From an uncultured Prevotella sp. (GTDB taxonomy: Bacteria; Bacteroidota; Bacteroidia; Bacteroidales; Bacteroidaceae), in contig URDV01000018.1 of NCBI GenBank assembly GCA_900546605.1, positions 1-16,009 of the forward strand: 16,009 nt of DNA. The letters run 5' to 3'. The position numbers were made by a program, and so were the translations under genes. The notes beneath the pieces were generated by a model. That model was not told the origin of the DNA and searched no databases. It worked only from the letters and a program-made list of their open reading frames with translations. Positions within the stretch are counted from its first letter, which is position 1. Each line of letters opens with the position of its first letter. Shown one piece after another: positions 8,075-14,921 of the stretch.

Positions 8075-9115
8075 ATGAAAATAGGAACACTTGACCTTGG
8101 CTCACGACCTGTGGTGTTAGCACCTATGGAGGATGTTACTGACATAGGCTTTCGTTTGCTGTGCCGCCACTTAGGAGCTTCGATGGTTTACTCTGAATTT
8201 GTGGCTGCTGACGCTTTGGTGCGCATGGTCAACAAGTCGCTCGAAAAGCTTACGGTGTGTGACGCTGAGCGCCCTGTGGCTATTCAAATATATGGCAAAG
8301 ACCCTGTGGCCGTACGCGATGCAGCACAAATTGTAGTTGAACGTGCTCACCCCGATGTGCTCGACATTAACTTTGGTTGCCCTGTTAAACGTGTGGCAGG
8401 CAAGGGGGCTGGAGCTGGATTGTTGCAAGATGTGCCCCGCATGCTCGAAATTACACGAGCCGTGGTCGATGCGGTGAATGTGCCTGTCACGGCTAAAACG
8501 CGCTTAGGATGGGACTCTGAACATAAAATTATTGTGCCACTGGCTGAACAGCTGCAGGACTGTGGCATACAAGCACTCACCATTCATGGGCGCACACGTG
8601 CACAAATGTATACGGGTGAGGCCGACTGGACTTTAATAGGTGAGGTAAAACGTAACCCTCGCATGCACATTCCTATCATAGGCAATGGCGACATTACTTC
8701 AGCTCAAGAGGCTGTTAATGCCTTTGAACAATTTGGGGTTGACGCCGTTATGGTAGGGCGAGCTACCTTTGGACGGCCCTGGATTTTTAAAGAGTTGCAC
8801 GATGCTTTGCACCAAAATGACCATAGTGTCGACCATGTGATTCCGAGTGAATATGCTCCCATGACGGCTGATTGGAAACTGGATGTGCTCAAGGAACAGG
8901 TGCGACAAAGCGTTGAACGCATTGATGAGTATCGAGGCATACTACACATTCGCCGCCACTTAGCTGCTACGCCACTCTTCAAGGGCTTGCCCAACTTCCG
9001 CCAAACACGCATCAATATGTTGCGTGCCGAAACTGTGGATGAATTATTTGACATTATGGAGTCGACCCGACCGCTCATTCGTGCAGCTGAAATTGAAACT
9101 AACAACAATAACTAA
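8075..9115 (+). CDS. dusB: tRNA-dihydrouridine synthase
   Basis: An FMN-dependent enzyme that reduces specific uridines in tRNA to dihydrouridine using NADPH. The 346-residue protein has the TIM-barrel start APMEDVTD (16-23; many other bacteria have APMAGVTD). The catalytic cysteine lies in INFGCPVKRVAGKGAGAGLL (C102, general acid toward uracil C5). KTRLGW (141-146), IHGRTRAQMYTGEADW (170-185), GNGDI (203-207) and GRATFGRPW (228-236) are FMN and tRNA binding elements. A helical C-terminal tRNA-binding domain follows. The subfamily is most like DusB, but the exact tRNA position is not provable from motifs. The last base of its TAA stop coincides with the first base of the mobile repeat at 9115. 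Confidence 0.93.
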   Translation: MKIGTLDLGSRPVVLAPMEDVTDIGFRLLCRHLGASMVYSEFVAADALVRMVNKSLEKLTVCDAERPVAIQIYGKDPVAVRDAAQIVVERAHPDVLDINFGCPVKRVAGKGAGAGLLQDVPRMLEITRAVVDAVNVPVTAKTRLGWDSEHKIIVPLAEQLQDCGIQALTIHGRTRAQMYTGEADWTLIGEVKRNPRMHIPIIGNGDITSAQEAVNAFEQFGVDAVMVGRATFGRPWIFKELHDALHQNDHSVDHVIPSEYAPMTADWKLDVLKEQVRQSVERIDEYRGILHIRRHLAATPLFKGLPNFRQTRINMLRAETVDELFDIMESTRPLIRAAEIETNNNN

Positions 9116-9288
9116 CGCGTTGGCGGAATTAGTAAACAAGTTGAAAAGTTAACGGGTTAACAAGTAAATTTGCCAGCTTATTAAGCTTTTCACCATTCAG
9201 AATTTAACACAATAGGTAATGTAAAGCATACTTACTTGTTAACCTGTCAACTTGTTAACCCGTTAACCAAAAATTCCGCCAACGGGTA
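9115..9288. mobile_element. MITE-like intergenic element, copy A (between dusB and dacB)
   Basis: This element has no coding capacity. Its ends are inverted: ACGCGTTGGCGGAATT on the left, AATTCCGCCAACGGG on the right (ending 9286). Next inward are arms of 8-bp units built on GTTAAC/GTTGAC/GTCAAC, then a unique core at about 9169-9230. Bases 9169-9286 are identical over 118 bp to the reverse complement of 15719-15836 (copy C), while the left arm differs (it has GTTGAA-type units). TAACTA flanks it at 9109-9114 and 9289-9294, consistent with a 6-bp target duplication, with two extra bases (TA, 9287-9288) at the right end. It fills most of the dusB-dacB gap and may form a large hairpin in the transcript. 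Confidence 0.8.
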
Positions 9289-9344
9289 TAACTAACTAAT
9301 AAGTAGAGCCGCAAAGCCCCTAAACATCAACAAAGATAAAGAGA

Positions 9345-10586
9345 ATGCTACGACGTTTCATCTCAACACTTTTATTTACTCTATGTTTACTACTACCAGC
9401 GCAAGCACACATAGCTCGCACCGATAGCATAATGCCTGAAGACTCGGTAGTGACCGACACTATTGCCGATGAAACCGAAGCCATTGACCCTTTGCCCACA
9501 CGACTGCAAAAACTATTAGATAATGACATATTTGAGCGCACGCAAGTAGGTATTTACGTTTATGACCTCACTGCCGACACTTTGGTGTTTACCTATCATG
9601 AGCGACAATGCATGCGACCTGCCTCAAACGAAAAAATAATGACGGCTATTACTGCTCTGCACGACTTGGGTGTGAACTACGAACTACGCACACGCCTTTA
9701 CGTTGATGACGAGCCTACTGATAGCGACAGCATTTACACAGGTCACATTTACATTCGTGCGGGGTATGACCCCTTGTTTGATGCTGACGATATGAAAGCC
9801 TTTGCACAAGCACTCAAGCAGCGTGGCATAACGCACATTGCTTCACCCATCAGACTTGACCTGGGGTTTAAGGATGATAAACGTTGGGGATGGGGCTGGT
9901 GCTGGGACGATGATGAGGTGCCTCTTACGCCTTTGCTCTATCGCAATGCCGACACCTTTGTTGATAACATGCGCCGCATCTTTAACAACGAAGGCTTGGT
10001 GTGGGATGGCACCACTGAAGAACACACCACACCTAACCACGCCACACTCATCAGCACACGCACACACAACATTGACCAAGTGCTACTGCCTATGCTCAAA
10101 AAGAGTAATAACTCTATGGCCGAAGCCTTGTTTTACCAGTTAGCAGCACAAAGTGGCCGTTCTAAAGCTGGACGCAAACAAGCGGTGGCACATTATAATG
10201 ACCTGATACAGCACATAGGACTTGACCCCTCACACTATCAAATAGCCGATGGGTCGGGCTTATCGCTCTATAACTACCTTACACCTGAACTATTGGGTCG
10301 TATGTTGCGCTTTGCTTATAATGACGACGACATCTATCGTCATTTGCATCCAGCCTTACCCATTGCTGGCGAGGATGGCACCTTGCGCAAGCGCATGCGT
10401 GGCACAAAAGCAGCTGGTAACGTTCATGCCAAAACGGGTACGGTTGAAGGTGTTAGCACATTATCGGGCTACTGCCAAGCGGCTAACGGCAATATGCTTT
10501 GCTTTAGCATCATGAACCAAGGCATTCGTCACACTTCAACAGGGCGCAACTTTCAAGACCGCGTTTGTCGTGCCTTAACAAAGTAG
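9345..10586 (+). CDS. dacB: D-alanyl-D-alanine carboxypeptidase/endopeptidase, PBP4 type (S13)
   Basis: A periplasmic serine enzyme that trims or cleaves D-Ala-containing peptidoglycan peptides. The 413-residue precursor starts with a classic signal peptide (MLRRF, hydrophobic 6-18, AQA cleavage near 21). The three penicillin-binding motifs are all present: SxxK as SNEK (94-97, nucleophile S94), SxN as SNN (254-256), and KTG (363-365, in HAKTGTVEG). Only about 160 residues separate SxxK from SxN. This is shorter than the roughly 240 of E. coli PBP4, so the inserted domains are probably reduced. It may have its own transcript, since element A lies upstream and it converges on manC; no good TAnnTTTG box was seen in front of it. 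Confidence 0.93.
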   Translation: MLRRFISTLLFTLCLLLPAQAHIARTDSIMPEDSVVTDTIADETEAIDPLPTRLQKLLDNDIFERTQVGIYVYDLTADTLVFTYHERQCMRPASNEKIMTAITALHDLGVNYELRTRLYVDDEPTDSDSIYTGHIYIRAGYDPLFDADDMKAFAQALKQRGITHIASPIRLDLGFKDDKRWGWGWCWDDDEVPLTPLLYRNADTFVDNMRRIFNNEGLVWDGTTEEHTTPNHATLISTRTHNIDQVLLPMLKKSNNSMAEALFYQLAAQSGRSKAGRKQAVAHYNDLIQHIGLDPSHYQIADGSGLSLYNYLTPELLGRMLRFAYNDDDIYRHLHPALPIAGEDGTLRKRMRGTKAAGNVHAKTGTVEGVSTLSGYCQAANGNMLCFSIMNQGIRHTSTGRNFQDRVCRALTK

Positions 10587-10610
10587 TCATGAACGTTCAT
10601 GTTGCTTTGT
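10578..10610 (+). terminator. Hairpin over the dacB stop with a 14-bp perfect palindrome
   Basis: CATGAACGTTCATG (10588-10601) is a perfect palindrome. It is extended by ACAAAG (10578-10583) and CTTTGT (10605-10610), so a bulged stem spans the dacB stop codon. No T-run follows. It could help end or protect the dacB transcript, or be a protein-binding palindrome; the role is not clear. Confidence 0.4.
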
Positions 10611-10638
10611 ACTGACACAGCACTCACACTTTATTCGC

Positions 10639-10675
10639 AATGAGGGGGTGCGCCAATTTGGCGCACCCCCTCATT
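10639..10675. terminator. Strong bidirectional hairpin between convergent dacB and manC
   Basis: AATGAGGGGGTGCGCCAA (10639-10656) and its exact reverse complement (10658-10675) give a perfect, GC-rich stem of at least 16 bp with a tiny loop. It sits between the 3' ends of the convergent genes dacB (+) and manC (-), so it most likely terminates both. T-runs are weak on either side (CACTTTAT on the plus strand), so the mechanism is inferred from position and stem strength. Confidence 0.75.
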
Positions 10676-10695
10676 CACTTTATAAACGGGCTGGC

Positions 10696-11775
10696 TCAAA
10701 AGAAGATGCCTTCATTAATGAGTCGGCGAATGGCATCAGGGTCGTTGTTGGGACATATCATGAGTATGCCATTTTGCTCCGATACCACATAACCATCTAA
10801 ACCTGCTATAATAGCCTTCATGTGTCGTGGCAAGGCAATTACGCAGTTTTGTGTGCCTTGCAGCATAACCTTAGCACCACCACTTAAGGCATTGCCATCA
10901 GCATCGGTATGCAACACATCACGCAACTCTGTCCAACAGCCCACATCGGCCCAACCAAAGTCACACTCTTGCACCGCTACATTGTCACAATGCTCTAACA
11001 CTAACAAGTCGATGCTACGAGGCAAGCCCTCGGGTATGCACGAACGTATGTAGGCCATCTCCTCGGCCACCGTCACCATTTGTTTTGCTACCTTTTCAAC
11101 AGGCTCATCGGGGCGGTGTGCCATCTCTGACAAGTGATGTCCCATGGTTTCTCCCTTCCATAAAAATATGCCCGTGTTCCATAAGAACTCACCACTGTCC
11201 ATAAACATACGCGCATAACTCAGTTCTGGCTTCTCGCTGAACGACTGCACCTTATATAGTTGTTCGCCATCAGCCTTATCACCCATTTGTATGTATCCAT
11301 AGGCTGTGTTAGGCTGCGTGGGCTTTACTCCCATGGCCAAAAAGTCATTGTGCGAGGCCACATAGTCTAAGCCCTTCAGCATTTGCTTTTCAAAGCGTTC
11401 GGGGTGTTGTATGATTTGGTCGGCAGGACTAACTACTACACAAGCCTCAGGGTCAGACAATACGGCATGCCATGTACCCCATATAGCTGCAGGAGCTGTG
11501 TTCAATTGTACAGGTTCGGGCAATATGTTTGCCTCGGGCAAATTAGGCAATTGCTCACGCACTAAGGGCACATAGTCATTAAATGTGGAGATAAATATAT
11601 GTTGCTCGGGAATGATACGTACAAAACGGTCAAAAGTTTGCTGTAGCAGTGTGCGACCCGACCCAAAGAAGTCAATAAATTGTTTCGGCAGTTCCTTTTG
11701 GCTGGTTGGCCAAAGGCGACGACCTGTGCCGCCTGCCAAAATAATGCAATAGTTTTTGTTATTGAGCGTTTCCAT
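10696..11775 (-). CDS. manC: Mannose-1-phosphate guanylyltransferase
   Basis: It makes GDP-mannose from mannose-1-phosphate and GTP in the cytosol, supplying mannose and fucose for surface polysaccharides and glycoproteins. The 359-residue protein is the short, single-function form without the C-terminal phosphomannose isomerase domain of bifunctional ManC. Motifs: GGTGRRLWPTSQKELPKQF (15-33, nucleotide-binding loop), SPADQII (116-122), NTAYGYI (156-162), FSEKP (179-183) and WNTGIFLW (199-206). The loop has SQKELPKQF where SRxxxPKQF is usual, so the Ser-Arg pair is altered. The start at 11775 is the first ATG before the motif loop. Neighbouring genes show no polysaccharide cluster. Confidence 0.92.
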   Translation of the reverse strand: METLNNKNYCIILAGGTGRRLWPTSQKELPKQFIDFFGSGRTLLQQTFDRFVRIIPEQHIFISTFNDYVPLVREQLPNLPEANILPEPVQLNTAPAAIWGTWHAVLSDPEACVVVSPADQIIQHPERFEKQMLKGLDYVASHNDFLAMGVKPTQPNTAYGYIQMGDKADGEQLYKVQSFSEKPELSYARMFMDSGEFLWNTGIFLWKGETMGHHLSEMAHRPDEPVEKVAKQMVTVAEEMAYIRSCIPEGLPRSIDLLVLEHCDNVAVQECDFGWADVGCWTELRDVLHTDADGNALSGGAKVMLQGTQNCVIALPRHMKAIIAGLDGYVVSEQNGILMICPNNDPDAIRRLINEGIFF

Positions 11776-11816
11776 TATACCAATGATTACGGGGTTAGAT
11801 TTGATTTATTGCGTTG

Positions 11817-11824
11817 CTAAGATA
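11817..11824 (-). promoter_or_regulatory. Possible -7 box for manC
   Basis: On the minus strand, TATCTTAG lies about 41 bp upstream of the manC start and differs from TAnnTTTG at one position. No convincing TTTG occurs at the expected -33 distance, so this is only a candidate. The clean AT-rich spacer 11776-11874 is where a manC promoter should lie. Confidence 0.3.
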
Positions 11825-11874
11825 ACGAAAAACTTCAACGCACATTGCATTTATGCCAATTAAAAAACAATAAA

Positions 11875-11972
11875 AAGTCCAAGAGCTAAAGGCAAATGAG
11901 TTGTAACATCAAAACTATACCAATAATTATGACATTTTGCACAAACTCACGTTCCCTTTAGCTCTTGAACTT
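11875..11972. repeat. 98-bp imperfect inverted repeat upstream of manC
   Basis: Arms 11875-11904 and 11941-11972 pair with a few mismatches; the best block is AAGTYCAAGAGCTAAAGG. The 36-bp spacer is AT-rich. The right arm ends 4 bp before the first GTTAAC of the octamer array. It could end transcription arriving from ispG or be a relic of another small element; it lacks the octamer pattern and CGTTGGCGG ends. Confidence 0.75.
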
Positions 11973-11976
11973 ATTA

Positions 11977-12416
11977 GTTAACGGGGTTAACGGGTTGACG
12001 GGTTAACGGGTATTTTGGTTAACAGGTTAACGGGGTGACGGGTTAACGGGTAAGTATGCTATACTTTGCTTATTCTGTTAAATTCAGAGTGGTAAGAAGC
12101 TAATGATATGACAAACTTACCTGTTAACCCATCAATCCGTTAACCCGTCAACTTGTCAACCCGTTAACAAACTTACCTGTTAACCCGTTAACCCGTTAAC
12201 CCGTTAACCAAAATACCTGTTAACCCATCAATCCGTTAACCCGTCAACTTGTCAACCCGTTAACAAACTTACCTGTTAACCCGTTAACCCGTTAACCCGT
12301 TAACCTGTCAACCCGTTAACCCATCAATCCGTTAACCCGTCAACCTGTCAACCCGTTAACAAACTTACCTGTTAACCCGTTAACCCGTTAACCTGTTAAC
12401 CAAAATACCCGTTAAC
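11977..12416. repeat. Octamer-repeat element (copy B) with expanded array, 3' of ispG
   Basis: Left arm (11977-12055): ten units with purine-rich linkers, nearly all 8 bp apart, seven of them GTYRAC. Core (12056-12114): diverged but alignable with copies A and C (shared words AAGTATGCT, TTAAATTC, ACAAACTTACC). Right arm (12115-12416): about 38 consecutive 8-bp units in perfect register, 29 of them GTTAAC or GTCAAC, interrupted by ACTTAC, ATCAAT and AAATAC units. ACTTAC recurs at 12115, 12171, 12267 and 12363, giving spacings of 56, 96 and 96 bp, so blocks of 12 octamers have been duplicated. No CGTTGGCGG ends or target duplications are visible. The array stops 7 bp short of the ispG stop codon. 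With the inverted repeat at 11875 it fills most of the gene-free stretch 11776-12423. Confidence 0.9.
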
Positions 12417-12423
12417 CCAAAAT

Positions 12424-14298
12424 TTATGCCTCAGCCTTACGGTCGTTTTCAATCAACTCAAGCAGTTTGTCAACAGCTTGTTCGGTAGGAATGTTCTTTT
12501 CGACACACACCTTGCCACGATAAAGACTCACCTTGCCACGTGCTGCACCTACATAGCCATAGTCAGCATCAGCCATTTCGCCTGGACCATTCACAATGCA
12601 ACCCATAATGCCTATTTTGAGTCCCTTAAGGTGGGCGGTAGCAGCCTTAATGCGTGCTATGGTGCCTGGCAAGTCGTAGAGTGTGCGACCACAACCCGGA
12701 CAACTAATATACTCTGTTTTAGTAGTACGCAAACGAGCTGCTTGCAGTATAGCAAAGGCTGTAGCATCTTGCACCGCTATCGGTAACGAGCGCTTTCCTT
12801 CGGGCTTTTGGTTAAAGAGCATAATGCCATCGGTCAAGCCATCGAACATGAGTGCACCCAAGTCAGCAGCTGCACAGAGTTGAAAGTCCTCTTTTTCATT
12901 CTCTCCCAAGCGATATTGCTCAAAGAACACTACGGGGGTGCGCAAGTCATCGCACCACAACTCGTGTACCAAAGCACGCTGCTCGCCCAAGCGGTTCTGA
13001 TGATTGCTTTGCGCTATGATAACAATGCCTGGTACCGTGCGCAACAAGGCTTTTACCTCTTCATCAAGATCAAGATAGGTGAGAAACAAGAACTTCAACT
13101 GAGCAGGACATGCTGGCATGGCCATCAAGTGCTGCTTAGTAAACACGGGGTAAGTACCCTCTTCTCCTTGCCAAACTGGAGCATCAACTATGTAACCTAC
13201 ACCAGCAAAACGTTTGCTGCTGCCTGGTAAATTCTGCCCTACATAAATATAGTCGGGTTGGGGCTGTCCTTCAGGCGTTGGCTCTGTTACAGAACCATCA
13301 ATACGAGCTGATATTACCACGGGGGCATTGTCGCCACCTATGTTGGCCACAGCTACTGTGCGACGGCGCGTAGGATTAACATAGTTAAATTGTGGAGCAG
13401 CCTTGGCAGGCACCTCGGGGTGGCCAGCACGCTGCACCACATACGAGGCCAACTTGTAAGCCACAGGCACCTCAACCTCAGGAGCCTCACTTAAGCTCAC
13501 GCGCAAGGTGTCACCTATGCCATCGGCCAGTAAGGCACCTATACCCACTGCGCTCTTTATGCGTCCATCCTCGCCCTCGCCCGCTTCGGTCACACCTAAG
13601 TGTAAGGGAAAGTCCATGTGCTCCATACGCATTACCTCACAAAGCAAACGTACTGAGCGCACCATGACTTGTGTGTTAGAGGCTTTGATAGATACTACTA
13701 CATCTTTAAAGTTCTCTTTTACGCACACACGCAAAAACTCCATGCAGCTTTCAACAATGCCCGCTGGTGTGTCGCCATAACGACACATAATGCGGTCGGA
13801 CAATGAACCATGATTTACGCCAATGCGCAAGGCGGTGTGATGTTCTTTGCAGATGTTGAGCAAATGGGTGAAACGTTTCTCCAAGCGCTCAAGTTCGGCC
13901 GCATATTCCTCGTCAGTATATTCTAAATGCTTAAACTGACGGGCTGGGTCAACATAGTTGCCTGGGTTAATACGTACCTTCTCAACAATAGTAGCGGCAA
14001 CATCGGCCACAGCAGGATTAAAGTGTACATCGGCCACCAAGGGGCGGTCATAGCCTCGCTTTAAGAGTTCAGCCTTAATGTTTCGTAAGTTTTCGGCCTC
14101 GCGTGTGCCTTGTGTGGTGAGTCGCACATAGTCGGCGCCCGCGTCGAATATAGCTATACATTGCTTTACACAGCCTTCAGTATCGGTGGTAGCTGTGGTG
14201 GTCATGCTCTGTATGCGTAGGGGTTGGTTGCCCCCCAAAGGCCGATTGCCTACAACCACCTCATGACTTTGGCGAGGCTCATAATTGAATAGACTCAT
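12424..14298 (-). CDS. ispG: (E)-4-hydroxy-3-methylbut-2-enyl-diphosphate synthase, long three-domain form
   Basis: The penultimate MEP-pathway step: an Fe4S4 enzyme reducing methylerythritol cyclodiphosphate to HMBPP for isoprenoids. At 624 residues it is much longer than the roughly 370-residue E. coli enzyme. It matches the long type found in Bacteroidetes, Chlamydia and plants, with an extra domain (about 290-500) between the N-terminal TIM barrel and the C-terminal cluster domain. The start is typical (RRxSHEVVVGNRPLGG-like, then IQSMTTTATTDTEG). Cluster ligands are C533 and C536 (SCPGCGR) and C567 plus E574 (GCIVNGPGE). It follows purE after 67 bp on the same strand. The octamer array begins immediately past its stop, so its mRNA 3' end would contain that array. 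Confidence 0.96.
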   Translation of the reverse strand: MSLFNYEPRQSHEVVVGNRPLGGNQPLRIQSMTTTATTDTEGCVKQCIAIFDAGADYVRLTTQGTREAENLRNIKAELLKRGYDRPLVADVHFNPAVADVAATIVEKVRINPGNYVDPARQFKHLEYTDEEYAAELERLEKRFTHLLNICKEHHTALRIGVNHGSLSDRIMCRYGDTPAGIVESCMEFLRVCVKENFKDVVVSIKASNTQVMVRSVRLLCEVMRMEHMDFPLHLGVTEAGEGEDGRIKSAVGIGALLADGIGDTLRVSLSEAPEVEVPVAYKLASYVVQRAGHPEVPAKAAPQFNYVNPTRRRTVAVANIGGDNAPVVISARIDGSVTEPTPEGQPQPDYIYVGQNLPGSSKRFAGVGYIVDAPVWQGEEGTYPVFTKQHLMAMPACPAQLKFLFLTYLDLDEEVKALLRTVPGIVIIAQSNHQNRLGEQRALVHELWCDDLRTPVVFFEQYRLGENEKEDFQLCAAADLGALMFDGLTDGIMLFNQKPEGKRSLPIAVQDATAFAILQAARLRTTKTEYISCPGCGRTLYDLPGTIARIKAATAHLKGLKIGIMGCIVNGPGEMADADYGYVGAARGKVSLYRGKVCVEKNIPTEQAVDKLLELIENDRKAEA

Positions 14299-14315
14299 GC
14301 TTATGTACTAATAGA

Positions 14316-14352
14316 CGCTCGCAAGGGAGTTTTTTACCCCTCCTTGCGAGCG
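14316..14352 (-). terminator. Hairpin between purE and ispG
   Basis: CGCTCGCAAGG (from 14316) pairs with CCTTGCGAGCG (ending 14352), extended by a further GAG/CTC with one bulged base. The stem is GC-rich with a short AT loop. It lies after purE and 17 bp before ispG on the minus strand. No T-run follows in the transcript, so it may attenuate or process the purE-ispG message rather than fully terminate it. Confidence 0.55.
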
Positions 14353-14365
14353 CGGTGAGCAAGTT

Positions 14366-14872
14366 TTAGTTAGTTTTATACTGATATTTCACCTCCTTAA
14401 GGTCAGCATTTGCCTTCACTATTTTCTGCTTCAGCCCTTCCTTATAGGCTGCCAGTCGTTGAGCAAGTGCCTCGTCGCTAAGGGCCAGCATTTCAACAGC
14501 TAATATAGCCGCATTCTGTGCGCCATTAACGCCTACTGTGGCCACAGGTATGCCAGGAGGCATTTGAATAATTGAGAGCATAGCATCCAGTCCATCGAGC
14601 ATGCCCTTAATGGGCACACCAATAACGGGCAGCGTAGTGCTGGCTGCAATTACGCCAGGCAATGCTGCTGCCATGCCAGCTCCTGCAATAATCACGCGCA
14701 AGCCGCGCTGCTGAGCGCCTTGTGCAAATGCTTCAACTTCGCCAGGTGTACGGTGTGCCGACAAGGCGTTCATCTCAAAGGGTATTTGCATCTCTTCAAG
14801 AAACTTGGCTGCTTTCTCCATAACGGGCAAATCGCTTGTGCTGCCCATAATGATGCTTACAATAGGTGTCAT
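14366..14872 (-). CDS. purE: N5-carboxyaminoimidazole ribonucleotide mutase (PurE)
   Basis: A purine synthesis enzyme: it converts N5-CAIR to CAIR (class I, acting after PurK). I start it at 14872 (MTPIVSIIMGSTSD), which gives 168 residues, the normal class I length. An upstream in-frame start at 14899 would add nine residues without family support. Motifs: GSTSD (10-14), SAHRTP with catalytic His (38-43), AGAGMAAALPG (63-73) and MPPGIPVATVGVNGAQNAA (104-122). In the AAxLPG motif Ala70 stands where many homologues have His. The gene lies 49 bp downstream of the PAP2-like gene and upstream of ispG, all on the minus strand; no purK is in the window. Confidence 0.94.
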   Translation of the reverse strand: MTPIVSIIMGSTSDLPVMEKAAKFLEEMQIPFEMNALSAHRTPGEVEAFAQGAQQRGLRVIIAGAGMAAALPGVIAASTTLPVIGVPIKGMLDGLDAMLSIIQMPPGIPVATVGVNGAQNAAILAVEMLALSDEALAQRLAAYKEGLKQKIVKANADLKEVKYQYKTN

Positions 14873-14921
14873 ATGGTGATTTATTTTTTCGCTATACACG
14901 CACAGGGTGCATGCATAGGTG

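Noticed and set aside
8704..9108. 134-codon minus-strand open frame inside dusB
   Set aside because: It is a shadow of the conserved DusB C-terminal region and has no motif of its own.
9115..9288. Riboswitch in the dacB leader
   Set aside because: The sequence matches an intergenic element found elsewhere in the window in the opposite orientation and has no known aptamer motif. DacB is also not a typical riboswitch target.
11977..12416. CRISPR array interpretation of the octamer repeats
   Set aside because: The unit is 8 bp with 2-bp linkers and no unique spacers of 25-40 bp, and no cas gene is nearby.
11977..12416. Telomere-like or replication-origin iteron array
   Set aside because: No replication initiator, DnaA-box cluster or chromosome end is visible. 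The same units occur as inverted arms of small elements at other gene ends, which explains the array better.
12808..13230. 140-codon plus-strand open frame inside ispG
   Set aside because: It is antisense to a full-length, motif-complete IspG and shows no recognisable protein features.
14873..14899. Longer purE start (MYSEKINHH extension)
   Set aside because: Family members begin at the equivalent of MTPIVSIIMGS; the extension adds no conserved residues.
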